From: Chitinophagaceae bacterium UBA1931
Lineage (GTDB): Bacteria; Bacteroidota; Bacteroidia; Chitinophagales; Chitinophagaceae
Length of the DNA: 64,000 nucleotides
Direction of reading: 5' to 3'
Assembly: GCA_002337125.1 (NCBI GenBank)
Contig: DDFJ01000004.1
Coordinates: 1,973,889 to 2,037,888, forward strand
Program-made: the position numbers and the translations under genes
Shown: piece after piece, positions 18,529 to 27,847 of the stretch
Numbering within the stretch: the first letter of the stretch is position 1
How the letters are laid out: the number at the start of each line of letters is the position of its first letter
Notes under the pieces: generated by a model
Database searches by the model: none
Seen by the model: only the letters and a program-made list of their open reading frames with translations
Told to the model about the DNA's origin: nothing

Positions 18529-21441
18529 CTACTGCTGCTCAATAATGATTTTTTCATTTCTTACTACATTATCAACCCTCACCTGTAAAATATACTGACC
18601 TGTTGTTAAAGGATAACCCGCAAGACTGCTGTTTAGTTCATAAGCCTGCAATCCTTTTAACTGAAAACCTAAATTTTTTGAAAACATTACCTGTCCCTGC
18701 ATATTCATCAACTGCAAACTCACTTTACCGCTCTTTGGTAATTCGTATTTTACAATTGCTGATTGCTTAACAGGATTTGGATAAACACTTAATTTAAAAT
18801 TGCTGTTGTTTGCAACAATATCCCTGTTTAAAGCCGACACAATTCCGCCTGCAATATTCTGGTTCAGGAATACTTTGTATTCGCCGGGTGCAAGTGTTAC
18901 AGTATATGTTGAACTGCTTACAGTAATACTGCCGCCATTGGTATAATCATACCATGTTCCTGTTGCAGGAAATGTAACAGCAGGTGATTGCTGAACAACA
19001 TCAAAGTTTGCAACAACTACATATTTCAAATCAACATGATCAACAGCTACGATCTTAACAAGGTTGCTGCTTAAATCGGTTCCTGCTGCAAGTGAAAACG
19101 TACGGAATGTGTAAGGCTTTTGCTGGCGAAGTTTTGCCATTGCTGCATACGTATCATACACTCTTTTGCGGCGCTGCTCCTGGTAATAATCCCAGCGAAC
19201 AGGTTTTGCATCGAGCCTGCAGTTATTATTAATTGTTCCGTTGGTACAATAGTTAATTGAATAATCGTAACCGGTTTCTCCAAATTGCCAGATCATCTTT
19301 GGTCCGGGAATCGCCAATAAAATTGCTGCTGCTGCTTCTTCTCTTCTTAAACCTGTTGTTGTATCCTTTATATTGTAAGGACTGTTTGTTGCACCATACA
19401 GAATGTTTTTATACATCAGTCTTTCTTCATCATGACTTTCAGCATAAGAAATTAAATGTGGTTTATCAAGCAGGTTGGATGAATTCCAGTAAGTACCACC
19501 TGAACCCCTGTTGCGCCAGTAAGCCCTGGTTAAATCTGAACCACTGCTGTAACCCATTGTGTTTTGGTTGAACGCATAATTATGATTTCCCCAAAGCAAC
19601 ATACCGTAAGTTGCCAGTTCTGATTCTTCCTGGTCGCCACCCCAATGTTCAAGAATGCAATACGATCCGTTAGAAACAACCTGCATGGAATCGTAATTGC
19701 GTTTCCAGATGTTGATACGATCTGTATTGTATGCATCCCAGCATGATTGATTGCCTGCACAGTTTTGATTGGTGAAGCCTTTACTTAAATCCCACCTGAA
19801 ACCATCCATGCGGTACTCGGTTAACCAATGACGGATAAACCTCGATACATAATATTTTGTGGGAGTTGTGTTGTGATTAAAATCATTGAACACACTTGAA
19901 GGATGTTGTGCTGTTTCGTAGAAATAAGGATTATTTGCTGCCGGCTGACTGCTGGTACTGTTCCACCACATCATTGCCAATGGCGACTGACCTGTTGCAT
20001 GATTGAATGCAATATCCTGTATCACGGCAATGCCTAAACTATGTGCCCTGTCAATGAATGCCTTTAATGCCGCTTTACTTCCATAAGCTTTATCAGGAGC
20101 AAAGAAATAGCAGGGATTATAGCCCCAGCTTTCGTTACCATCAAACTCATTGATGGGCATTAATTCAATGGCATTGAATCCAAGATTCTTGATATAGCCG
20201 AGTGTATCTTTTAATGTTTGCCAGTTTTTAGCCGAAGTAAAATCTCTCACCAGCAATTCATAAATCATCAAATCTTTTTTATCGGGGCGTACATAGCTGC
20301 TGCTTGTCCAGTTATAAGTTGCTTCGCCGGGAGTTAACACACCAACAATTCCTCCTGTTGTTTTGCCTGTTGGATATGCAGGCATGTTGGGATAAGTTGA
20401 TGAAGAAATGTATTGATCGTTGTTTGGATCTAACACCAGTTCACTGTACGGATCTGCAAAACGAATGGCATCATCAACAACATACTGATAACGGTAATTT
20501 GTACCGGGAGTAAGACCCGTAATTCTTGTCCAGAAATAATCACCATCTTTCTTTAAAATACTTTCACAGCTTTCTGTCCAGTTATTAAAATCGCCAAGTA
20601 CAACCACTTTACTTTTCAGCGGTGCATAGAGAATCAGAACTGCTTCTGTATTGTTATTGTCGTAGGTAATTCCATCCCTGAAACCTGCCGGTCTTGCAGC
20701 AGTTGGGTAACTTGTTGGTGTAACCGAAAAGCTGATAGTATCTCTTTTATACGTTGTATTATCAAAAGCTTCAACGGTTATTTTATGATTACATTCAGTT
20801 GTAACATTAGCTGTACCATTTACTGTTTGAGCCGATGCAACAGAACCAATTTGTGTACCATCGTATTTCAGACTAATGGCAGCATTGGCTGAAGTAACGG
20901 CTGTAACCGGGATAGAAGTGGGAACTGTAACATTAATGGGTTCAGGAATCATGTTATACATAGGCTGCATGGCAGGCGATGTAAACCTAACTGCAAACTC
21001 ACCCGACGGATAAATGGGAACGTAAGTATCACTTCCATCGATATTTGTCTGCTTGATAGTTCCCGAACCGTTTCTGAACAAAATGGCGATCCGCAGGATT
21101 GTTTCACCTGCGGGAACGCCAAAGTAACTCTTTACATTATTAATAGTGAATGACCAAATGTTGGGAGAAACAACATTTGCTTTATAGTTAACATCGGTGC
21201 TACCCCATGTTGTTTTTACATATTTCCAGTTGGTTTGAGAAGTACTGAGATTGGTAATTACACCAATATGAACAAACACATCTCCGGTATAACCCATTAA
21301 ACCTTTGTTTCCTTTTGTTGCATCCATTGTTATGGTAACATTGCTGTTATCCACTGGAAAATCGGGGCTGAACGAAAACAGTTGTGCTTTTGTTAGCAAT
21401 ACAACAGGCAAACTAAGCAAAACGAGTAATAGTCTTTTCAT
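18529..21441 (-). CDS. secreted alpha-amylase family (GH13) protein with T9SS sorting domain
   Basis: About 970 residues with a signal peptide (ends near LTKAQ) and Ig-like or starch-binding-like regions (about 25-245). A CBM48-like module containing VVLGDFNNW (about 262-345) precedes the GH13 barrel (about 390-790). Catalytic residues are readable: nucleophile Asp551 in GFRWDLSKG, acid/base Glu598 in CILEHWGG, and transition-state Asp671 in ESHDEERL. Region I is DIAFNH. The last 85 residues (VYPNPVKQS to the end) form a type A T9SS sorting domain, so the enzyme is exported and anchored. It hydrolyses alpha-1,4-glucans for the downstream SusCD importer. The ATG three codons in is preferred for its signal peptide. 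Confidence 0.92.
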   Translation of the reverse strand: MKRLLLVLLSLPVVLLTKAQLFSFSPDFPVDNSNVTITMDATKGNKGLMGYTGDVFVHIGVITNLSTSQTNWKYVKTTWGSTDVNYKANVVSPNIWSFTINNVKSYFGVPAGETILRIAILFRNGSGTIKQTNIDGSDTYVPIYPSGEFAVRFTSPAMQPMYNMIPEPINVTVPTSIPVTAVTSANAAISLKYDGTQIGSVASAQTVNGTANVTTECNHKITVEAFDNTTYKRDTISFSVTPTSYPTAARPAGFRDGITYDNNNTEAVLILYAPLKSKVVVLGDFNNWTESCESILKKDGDYFWTRITGLTPGTNYRYQYVVDDAIRFADPYSELVLDPNNDQYISSSTYPNMPAYPTGKTTGGIVGVLTPGEATYNWTSSSYVRPDKKDLMIYELLVRDFTSAKNWQTLKDTLGYIKNLGFNAIELMPINEFDGNESWGYNPCYFFAPDKAYGSKAALKAFIDRAHSLGIAVIQDIAFNHATGQSPLAMMWWNSTSSQPAANNPYFYETAQHPSSVFNDFNHNTTPTKYYVSRFIRHWLTEYRMDGFRWDLSKGFTNQNCAGNQSCWDAYNTDRINIWKRNYDSMQVVSNGSYCILEHWGGDQEESELATYGMLLWGNHNYAFNQNTMGYSSGSDLTRAYWRNRGSGGTYWNSSNLLDKPHLISYAESHDEERLMYKNILYGATNSPYNIKDTTTGLRREEAAAAILLAIPGPKMIWQFGETGYDYSINYCTNGTINNNCRLDAKPVRWDYYQEQRRKRVYDTYAAMAKLRQQKPYTFRTFSLAAGTDLSSNLVKIVAVDHVDLKYVVVANFDVVQQSPAVTFPATGTWYDYTNGGSITVSSSTYTVTLAPGEYKVFLNQNIAGGIVSALNRDIVANNSNFKLSVYPNPVKQSAIVKYELPKSGKVSLQLMNMQGQVMFSKNLGFQLKGLQAYELNSSLAGYPLTTGQYILQVRVDNVVRNEKIIIEQQ

Positions 21442-21654
21442 GAAATGCAATCGTTTAAATCTTTAACCACTAATTATTACCCAGTTAATTTAGATCCGCA
21501 ACCAGATAGCTGTACCAGCCGGTTTACGGAAGAATACGAATGCAAAGCTATTATGCAACCGTTGGACTAAATTGAACTATAATTCCAATTTATTACACTA
21601 TATTGCCAACATTGTTTAATTTAGCTGACAAATTTTTTTCGCCCTGTTTTAGTA

Positions 21655-22500
21655 ATGATGAAAGCCGAACTTGAAAAAATTGTCCCCGGTGAAGGCAAAC
21701 CTTTTATGGTAGCCTACCGTATGAACCTGCCTTATCTTGAATTTTACTGGCATCACCATCCCGAGTATGAACTCACGTATAAAATAAATGTAGAAGGTAA
21801 GCGTATTGTGGGTGATAGTTATGAAGAATTTAAGGCCGGCGACCTTGTACTGATTGGCCCTGACTTACCGCACACATGGGTTACCGACAGAAAAATCAAA
21901 AACAAGAACTGCGACTTTGTGGTTATACAGTTTTCGGCCTCACTGTTTAACAGCTTTATTGGTTTGAATGAATTTGAAAGCATTAAGAGACTACTGCAAA
22001 ACAGCAAAAACGGCCTGCACTTTAAAAACAGCAAGTTGTTCAGGGAAAAAATTATGGCGTTGCCCGAAAAAAGCGGGGTTGAGAAAATCAGTGACCTTAT
22101 CTGGCTGTTAGGACAACTATCAAAACAAAAAGGAAGAAAGCTGGCTTCATCTGATTACGATGTTTCGCAGGCAAAAAACAAAGAACAGCGCATTAACCAG
22201 GTTTGTACGTACCTGGAAAATAATTTCTCCAAACCTGTTTCCATCAGCGAAGCAGCATCCATTATTAATATTTCGCCCAGTGCATTTTGTAAGTTTTTTA
22301 AACGGGCAACAGGCAAAACATTTTCGGATTACCTCAACGATATACGTATTGGTTACGCCTGCTACCAGCTTATTGAAACAGATAAACAAATTTCTACTAT
22401 CGCCAGAAGCGCAGGTTTTGAATCCGTTACTTATTTCAACCGTGTGTTTACACGAAAGAAAAACAGCACGCCAAGAGAATTCAGGAATGAGGCTGCATAA
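21655..22500 (+). CDS. AraC family transcriptional regulator
   Basis: A 281-residue regulator. The N-terminal cupin-like sensor domain (about residues 15-150) contains HHHPEYELTY and a GDLVLIGPDLPHTW strand, typical of sugar-responsive AraC proteins. The C-terminal double helix-turn-helix (about 180-278) includes SISEAASIINISPSAFCKFFKRATGK and the signature IGYACYQL...IARSAGFESVTYFNRVF (read in two parts). It is divergent from the amylase/SusCD locus with a 213-bp shared upstream region, so it most probably controls that locus. This is positional inference. Two ATGs in a row make the exact start ambiguous by one codon. Confidence 0.9.
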   Translation: MMKAELEKIVPGEGKPFMVAYRMNLPYLEFYWHHHPEYELTYKINVEGKRIVGDSYEEFKAGDLVLIGPDLPHTWVTDRKIKNKNCDFVVIQFSASLFNSFIGLNEFESIKRLLQNSKNGLHFKNSKLFREKIMALPEKSGVEKISDLIWLLGQLSKQKGRKLASSDYDVSQAKNKEQRINQVCTYLENNFSKPVSISEAASIINISPSAFCKFFKRATGKTFSDYLNDIRIGYACYQLIETDKQISTIARSAGFESVTYFNRVFTRKKNSTPREFRNEAA

Positions 22501-22532
22501 GAATTAAGCAAAAGTCAAAAACCAGTTGTAAT

Positions 22533-24176
22533 TTATTTTCTGCTGTAAACAGTTTCGCCTCCGCAAACAGTTTTGATCACATGTGCTTTGAGTATTTGTT
22601 CAAATGATGCTGTCATTAAATCGGTATCAAGTATAACAAAGTCTGCAAGCTTTCCTTTTTCAATACTGCCCTTTTCGTTTTCCTCAAAGTTTGATTTTGC
22701 AGCCCAGATAGTCATTCCCCTGATTGCATCTGTTCGTGTTAAAGCATTTTCTGTTTGAAATCCTGCTGCAGGCCAGCCTTTGGCATCTTTCCTGAACACA
22801 GCTGCATAAAATGTTTTCAACGGATCAATATCTTCTACAGGAAAATCTGTTCCCAGCGGAATCCAGCCATTTTGTTTCAGTAAATCTTTATAAGCATATG
22901 CACCCTTTATACGTTCGGGGCCCACACGCTGCTCAGCCCAATACATATCACTTGTTGCATGTGTTGGCTGCACACTTGGAATTATGCTGAACTGCCCAAA
23001 CAAACTGAAATCATTTTTATTCACCACCTGCGCATGTTCTATGCGCCATCTTAAATCATTCTTTCCTTTTAAATATTTTCCATAAGTGTTTAAAATAATC
23101 CTGTTGCCGCTGTCGCCAATTGCATGCGTACACATCTGGAAACCGTTTTTATAAATCAGAGCAGCAACAGAATCAAAATGAGCCGCACTGCTTAATAAAA
23201 ATCCATAATGATCTTTTACATCAGAATAAGGTTGCAGCATACACGCACCTCTTGATCCAAGAGCACCATCGGCATACACTTTAAAGCTCCGCACATTTAA
23301 ACGGTCGGTTTTAATTTTTCCTCGTTTAAAAGCAGCATCGTAGTTCCATTTCGAATCGCTGAGCATTACATACAAACGCATTTTTAATTCGCCGGTTTTG
23401 TAATACTTCTCCAGTTGCAAAACATTGAGATACGATAAACCGCAATCATCAACTGTTGTTAATCCTGCTGCAAAACAATTCTTTTGTGCTCCAAGCAATG
23501 CATCTTTAATCTGTTGTTCTGTTGCTGCAGGAATACGATCGCCAACAAAATCAACAGCATTATCAATTAATATTCCTGTGGGCTTGCCGTTTTTTACAAC
23601 TACTTCTCCACCGCTGATGGTTGTTGCTGCATTGACATTACTCAGCTTTAATGCCACATTATTCACCACTGCGGCATGACCATCAACTCTTGTAAGCAAT
23701 ACAGGATTTTGAGGAAACAATACATTCAGTGAATCGTTTACAGGAAAATCTTTCACATCCCAGTCGTTCTGATCCCATCCTCTTCCAACAATCCATTCAT
23801 TTGGCTGCAAATTTTTTACTGCAACATATTGCTGCACTCTTTTCAGGCATTCACTCCAGCTTTTGGTTCCTGTAAGATCAACAATGCGCAGACTCAGTCC
23901 ATAACTTAAAAAATGTGCATGTGCATCAATAAAGCCGGGGAATACATATTTGCCATGCAGGTCAACAGTTTGTTTTGCAGAAAACGTTTTCTGCAGTTCA
24001 GCAGTTTTTCCAACAGCTACAATTTTTCCATCCTTTACTGCAATCGCTTCCGCTTTTGAAAAAGCAGCATCAACCGTATACACAGTTCCGTTGATGAACA
24101 AAACATCAACAGTTGTTTTTTCACTCAATGGAAAAAATGCTGCAGCAAGCAATGAAAATAAAATGTACCTGATCAT
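22533..24176 (-). CDS. amidohydrolase family protein (YtcJ-like), probably exported
   Basis: A 547-residue metal-dependent hydrolase of the amidohydrolase superfamily. The N-terminal hydrophobic segment (residues 3-17) looks like a signal peptide. The beta-sandwich start DVLFINGTVYTVD precedes the metal site DAHAHF (near residue 77). DGHAAVVNN and CTHAIGDSGN supply further metal-ligand and catalytic regions, and GTDFPVEDIDP is the family's C-terminal Asp motif. YtcJ-type proteins hydrolyse amides or formamides, and the substrate here is unknown. The ATG at 24176 is preferred because it exposes the signal peptide. A 96-bp longer reading would overlap the ligA promoter. It is divergent from ligA. 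Confidence 0.85.
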   Translation of the reverse strand: MIRYILFSLLAAAFFPLSEKTTVDVLFINGTVYTVDAAFSKAEAIAVKDGKIVAVGKTAELQKTFSAKQTVDLHGKYVFPGFIDAHAHFLSYGLSLRIVDLTGTKSWSECLKRVQQYVAVKNLQPNEWIVGRGWDQNDWDVKDFPVNDSLNVLFPQNPVLLTRVDGHAAVVNNVALKLSNVNAATTISGGEVVVKNGKPTGILIDNAVDFVGDRIPAATEQQIKDALLGAQKNCFAAGLTTVDDCGLSYLNVLQLEKYYKTGELKMRLYVMLSDSKWNYDAAFKRGKIKTDRLNVRSFKVYADGALGSRGACMLQPYSDVKDHYGFLLSSAAHFDSVAALIYKNGFQMCTHAIGDSGNRIILNTYGKYLKGKNDLRWRIEHAQVVNKNDFSLFGQFSIIPSVQPTHATSDMYWAEQRVGPERIKGAYAYKDLLKQNGWIPLGTDFPVEDIDPLKTFYAAVFRKDAKGWPAAGFQTENALTRTDAIRGMTIWAAKSNFEENEKGSIEKGKLADFVILDTDLMTASFEQILKAHVIKTVCGGETVYSRK

Positions 24177-24202
24177 AATAAAAGAATTGCAGGCTAAATT
24201 AA

Positions 24203-24232
24203 TTTGTTTTGCAAATAGTCCTTGTATTTTTA
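24203..24232 (+). promoter_or_regulatory. predicted ligA promoter
   Basis: TTTG (24203-24206), an 18-bp spacer and TATTTTTA (24225-24232, one mismatch to TAnnTTTG) precede the ligA ATG by about 18 bp. This implies a very short 5' UTR. Confidence 0.45.
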
Positions 24233-24250
24233 CTGCCTCATTTAAATGAT

Positions 24251-26353
24251 ATGTATTCGCCAACCACGACAAAAGAATTACAGCATACTACAACAGAATT
24301 ACTGAAGCTTGTTCATGAACATGCAATGACAACAGCTAATCTCGAAGCGCTTCGTGATGTGTTGCGTTTTCATGAATACCGTTATTATATATTGAACGAT
24401 CCGCTCATCAGCGATTATGAATACGATCAGTTGTACAAAGCACTTGAAAAACTCGAAGCTACCGATCCTTCACTCATCACCCCCGGCTCTCCAACACAGC
24501 GTGTAGCCAAAGGTCTGGGAAATGATTTTAAAAAAGTACAGCATCTCGTTCCCATGCTGAGTCTTGAAAACTCTTACAATGCAGATGATTTGTATGACTG
24601 GGACCGCAAGGCAAAGGAAGCAAGCGGACTGGATGAAATTGAATATTGTGTTGAACCGAAATTTGACGGTGCAAGTATTTCTCTTATATACGAAGATGAT
24701 TTATTAACCCGTGGTGCAACAAGAGGCGATGGAACAGAAGGTGAAGAAATCACAACAAACATCAGGCAGATTAAATCCATTCCGCTTTCAGCTGTGTTTT
24801 CAAAGTACGGTATCAGGCAAATTGAAATACGTGGTGAAATTTTAATGAGCAAGAAAAATTTCAAAGCTTACAACGATCAGCTTGCCGAAGAAAACCTGCC
24901 ACCACTTGCCAATCCACGTAATGCAGCCAGCGGTACATTAAGAATAAAAGATGCAAAGGAAGTTGCACGCAGAAATCTTGAAGCATTTCTTTATCATGTT
25001 GGCTATGTGGCAATGATCGATGATAAATCGTCGATGTACAACGTCATGCACACACATAGTTCTGCATTGCAGCTCATGTGGGAGCTTGGTTTCCGCAGTC
25101 CTGAAAAAGAAAAGAAAGTTGTAAGAGGTATACAGGCTGTGATTGATCACATCAATGCGTTTGAAGAAAAGAGAGATGATCTTCCGTATGAAATTGATGG
25201 CATGGTAATTAAGGTAAACGATTTACAGCTGCAGGATAAAATGGGCATGACCAGCCATCATCCCCGCTGGGCAATTGCTTACAAATTCAAAGCAAGGCAG
25301 GGAACAAGTAAACTGCGTGCTGTTGAATACCAGGTTGGGCGAACCGGTGCTGTTACTCCTGTTGCGAAAATTGATCCTGTTGCAATCGGTGGTGTAACAG
25401 TAACAAGCATCTCACTCCACAATGAAGATTTTATTGCTGATAAAGATTTAATGATTGGTGATACTGTTTTGGTTGAACGTGCAGGCGATGTGATTCCTTA
25501 CATTGTTAAATCTATGGCTGAGCTGCGTAATGGCGATGAACAAAAAATTCAGTTTCCTGAATATTGTCCTGTCTGCAAAAGCAAACTTGAAAAGCCTGAA
25601 GGTGAAGCTGTGTGGCGTTGCATGAATTATCATTGCGAAGCACAGATTGTTGAACGCATCATTCATTTCACCAGTAAAGATGCAATGGATATTCGTGGTA
25701 TGGGCGATGCGAATGTGCGTAAATTCTATGAGCTGGGATTTTTGAAAGATATTCCAGGTTTATACCAGTTGCCGTATGACCAGATAAAAAAACTGGATGG
25801 TTACGGAGCAAAAAGCGTGGAGAACCTGCAAACTGCTTTAGAAAATTCAAAAAAGCAACCACTGTTTCGTTTAATCAATGCATTGGGTATTCGTTTTGTT
25901 GGAGAAGCCACAGCCAAAACCCTGGCCAATTCAACCAAGCATCTTTTAGAAATAAAAGACAGGAGTATTGAAGATTTACAACAACTCGAAGATATTGGAC
26001 CAAGAGTTGCTGGTAGTATTTATGGTTTCTTTCATGATGAAGAAAATATTGAAATGCTGAAACAGCTTGAACAACTTGGTCTTCAGCTCAACAATGAACA
26101 GAAAGAACAGCAGCATGATGGAAATCTTACCGGCATTACATTCCTGTTTACCGGCACACTTCCAACGCTTAAACGAAGCCAGGCTGAGCAAATGGCCGAA
26201 GAACAGGGCGCTACCATCCTGGGCGGGGTTAGTGCTAAGCTTAACTACCTTGTTGTTGGGGAAGATGCCGGAAGTAAACTGGAAAAAGCAAAGAAAATAG
26301 GCACCGTTAAAATCATCAGCGAGGAAGAATTTTTGAATCTGCTGAAAAAATAA
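24251..26353 (+). CDS. ligA: NAD+-dependent DNA ligase LigA
   Basis: About 700 residues. Domain order: Ia with HEYRYYILNDPLISDYEYDQLY; adenylation domain with catalytic Lys in EPKFDGAS; OB fold with VGRTGAVTPVAKIDPV; Cys4 zinc finger (CPVCKSKL ... CMNYHCEAQ); helix-hairpin-helix repeats; and a C-terminal BRCT domain (about 620-700). It seals nicks in replication and repair using NAD+. The ATG at 24251 is preferred: it follows a promoter-like motif, and the 14-residue upstream extension falls in the divergent promoter region. Length and motifs are complete. Confidence 0.97.
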   Translation: MYSPTTTKELQHTTTELLKLVHEHAMTTANLEALRDVLRFHEYRYYILNDPLISDYEYDQLYKALEKLEATDPSLITPGSPTQRVAKGLGNDFKKVQHLVPMLSLENSYNADDLYDWDRKAKEASGLDEIEYCVEPKFDGASISLIYEDDLLTRGATRGDGTEGEEITTNIRQIKSIPLSAVFSKYGIRQIEIRGEILMSKKNFKAYNDQLAEENLPPLANPRNAASGTLRIKDAKEVARRNLEAFLYHVGYVAMIDDKSSMYNVMHTHSSALQLMWELGFRSPEKEKKVVRGIQAVIDHINAFEEKRDDLPYEIDGMVIKVNDLQLQDKMGMTSHHPRWAIAYKFKARQGTSKLRAVEYQVGRTGAVTPVAKIDPVAIGGVTVTSISLHNEDFIADKDLMIGDTVLVERAGDVIPYIVKSMAELRNGDEQKIQFPEYCPVCKSKLEKPEGEAVWRCMNYHCEAQIVERIIHFTSKDAMDIRGMGDANVRKFYELGFLKDIPGLYQLPYDQIKKLDGYGAKSVENLQTALENSKKQPLFRLINALGIRFVGEATAKTLANSTKHLLEIKDRSIEDLQQLEDIGPRVAGSIYGFFHDEENIEMLKQLEQLGLQLNNEQKEQQHDGNLTGITFLFTGTLPTLKRSQAEQMAEEQGATILGGVSAKLNYLVVGEDAGSKLEKAKKIGTVKIISEEEFLNLLKK

Positions 26354-26419
26354 TATGATGAACTACTTGCAGGTACGGGGTTTGCTGTTGTATATTTAAT
26401 ACATCCAATCATTTACTTT

Positions 26420-26992
26420 ATGATCAAGAAACTTCCTGGCGAACAATGGAAACAATTGCAATTTGCCGGATGGAAACAGCTGCGGAAGAAATATGCCGTT
26501 TCCAATTTAGGACGTTGCGCCAGCTATTACTCCGATGTTGCTGAAGATGGTAAACTGTTAAACGGTTCAATCACTACCGGTTACCGCACATTAAATCTTC
26601 ATCGTGCAGAAAACAAAGGAACCATTTACCTGCACCGTGAAGTGGCAAAGCTTTTTATGAAAAAACCATCGCCAAGGTGCAAGTATGTTATTCATCTCAA
26701 TCACAACAAAACAGATAACAAGGCTTCTAATCTCAGGTGGGCAACGCTGGAAGAAATGTCGGCACACCAGCAAAAAAGCCCGCAGAAAATTGCATATAAA
26801 AAACTGCAGAAGGAACGCAGTGCCACACAAAAAGGATTGAAACTTTCGCCGGTGCAGGTTAAAACAATCAAGAAAATTATTCATGATCCTAACCGCAGCA
26901 TTACCTACAAACAGCTGGCAAAAAAATATGGTGTTAGTGAAATGACTTTATACCGTATAAGGAGTGGCGAAAACTGGGGAGCTGTACAATAA
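26420..26992 (+). CDS. NUMOD4/HNH endonuclease-like protein with C-terminal helix-turn-helix
   Basis: A 190-residue protein. The N-terminal NUMOD4-like DNA-binding motif (about residues 8-60) has W...YAVSNLGRCASY. An HNH_3-type segment (about 72-113) has YLHREVAKLF, VIHLNHNKTDN and NLRWAT. A C-terminal helix-turn-helix (about 145-185) includes ITYKQLAKKYGVSEMTLYRI. This is the layout of intron- and phage-associated homing endonucleases, but here it is free-standing with no intron or interrupted gene nearby. It could be a domesticated nuclease or regulator. It ends at a strong terminator and sits 66 bp after ligA. Confidence 0.8.
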   Translation: MIKKLPGEQWKQLQFAGWKQLRKKYAVSNLGRCASYYSDVAEDGKLLNGSITTGYRTLNLHRAENKGTIYLHREVAKLFMKKPSPRCKYVIHLNHNKTDNKASNLRWATLEEMSAHQQKSPQKIAYKKLQKERSATQKGLKLSPVQVKTIKKIIHDPNRSITYKQLAKKYGVSEMTLYRIRSGENWGAVQ

Positions 26993-27026
26993 AGAATAAA
27001 GCTTTAAGTAGTATGTGTTAAGTAAT

Positions 27027-27064
27027 AAGTTGAGTTGCAGTTTTCTGCAATTCAACTTTTTTTA
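27027..27064 (+). terminator. Rho-independent terminator after the HNH gene
   Basis: A 14-bp stem (one G-T pair) formed by aagttgagttgcag and ctgcaattcaactt with a tttt loop is followed by a T-run. It overlaps the upstream ATG of the next reading frame, which supports the later start chosen for that gene. Confidence 0.88.
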
Positions 27065-27100
27065 TCTTTAACCTTTATCAAAAAAAGATTCTGTCACAAT

Positions 27101-27772
27101 ATGCTTCAATCATCAACGATTAAATTTTTAAAGGATTTAAAAAAGAACAACAACAAGCCCTGGTTTGATGCCAACAGGAAAGTATACGAAACAGCCAAAG
27201 CCGATTTCGCAGCTTTTATTGAAGCCATCATTGAAAAGCATGGGAAGAAAGATCCTCAGATTGCTCACCTTAAAGCAAAGGATTGCTTGTTCCGTATTAA
27301 CAGGGATGTGCGTTTTTCGAAAGATAAATCGCCTTACAAAACAAACTTTGGCGCAAGCATTAATAAGGGTGGAAAGAAAGCCATGAGCAGTGCCGGTTAT
27401 TATTTTCATCTTGAACCCGGCGAATGTTTTACAGGCGGAGGGTTGTATATGGCGATGCCTGATGAGTTAAAAAAAATCAGGCAGGAAATTGATTATAACT
27501 GGAAAGAGTTTCAGAAAATCATTGGCAGCAAATCGTTCAAATCTGTTTATGGCGATTTATATACCGGCGAAGATATGAAGCTTACACGGCCACCCAAAGG
27601 TTACGAAGCCGATAATCCTGCCATTGAATACATTAAACTCAAAAGCTGGATTGGTATGCAAAACATCAGCGATGCTGATTTAACATCAAAAGACCTGGTA
27701 AAAAAAGTTGCGCATTCGTTTGAAGTATTGCAACCACTGATTGAGTTTTTGAATGAAGGGTTAGCAGGATAG
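27101..27772 (+). CDS. DUF2461 family protein (TIGR02453-like)
   Basis: A 223-residue soluble protein with the family landmarks FLKDLKKNNNKPWFDANR at the N terminus, LFRINRDVRFSKDKSPYKTNFGASI near residues 65-90 (read as two parts), and the EPGECFTGGGLYMAMPDELKKIR region. The family's biochemical function is not established. The start at 27101 is chosen because the earlier in-frame ATG (27035) lies inside the preceding terminator. The coding region has normal composition. It converges with asd across a perfect hairpin. Confidence 0.88.
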   Translation: MLQSSTIKFLKDLKKNNNKPWFDANRKVYETAKADFAAFIEAIIEKHGKKDPQIAHLKAKDCLFRINRDVRFSKDKSPYKTNFGASINKGGKKAMSSAGYYFHLEPGECFTGGGLYMAMPDELKKIRQEIDYNWKEFQKIIGSKSFKSVYGDLYTGEDMKLTRPPKGYEADNPAIEYIKLKSWIGMQNISDADLTSKDLVKKVAHSFEVLQPLIEFLNEGLAG

Positions 27773-27800
27773 TCTTTTATTTAACTTGTTTTAAAAATAA

Positions 27801-27828
27801 AAGGGACGATGATAAATCATCGTCCCTT
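27801..27828. terminator. bidirectional terminator between DUF2461 gene and asd
   Basis: A perfect 12-bp stem (aagggacgatga / tcatcgtccctt) with a 4-nt loop is flanked by A/T-rich tracts on both sides, between two convergent genes. Confidence 0.9.
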
Positions 27829-27847
27829 TATCATTTGGATAATTATC

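Noticed and set aside
26420..26992. Evidence that the HNH gene marks a group I intron or intein in ligA
   Set aside because: LigA is uninterrupted and complete, and the HNH gene has its own start and terminator.
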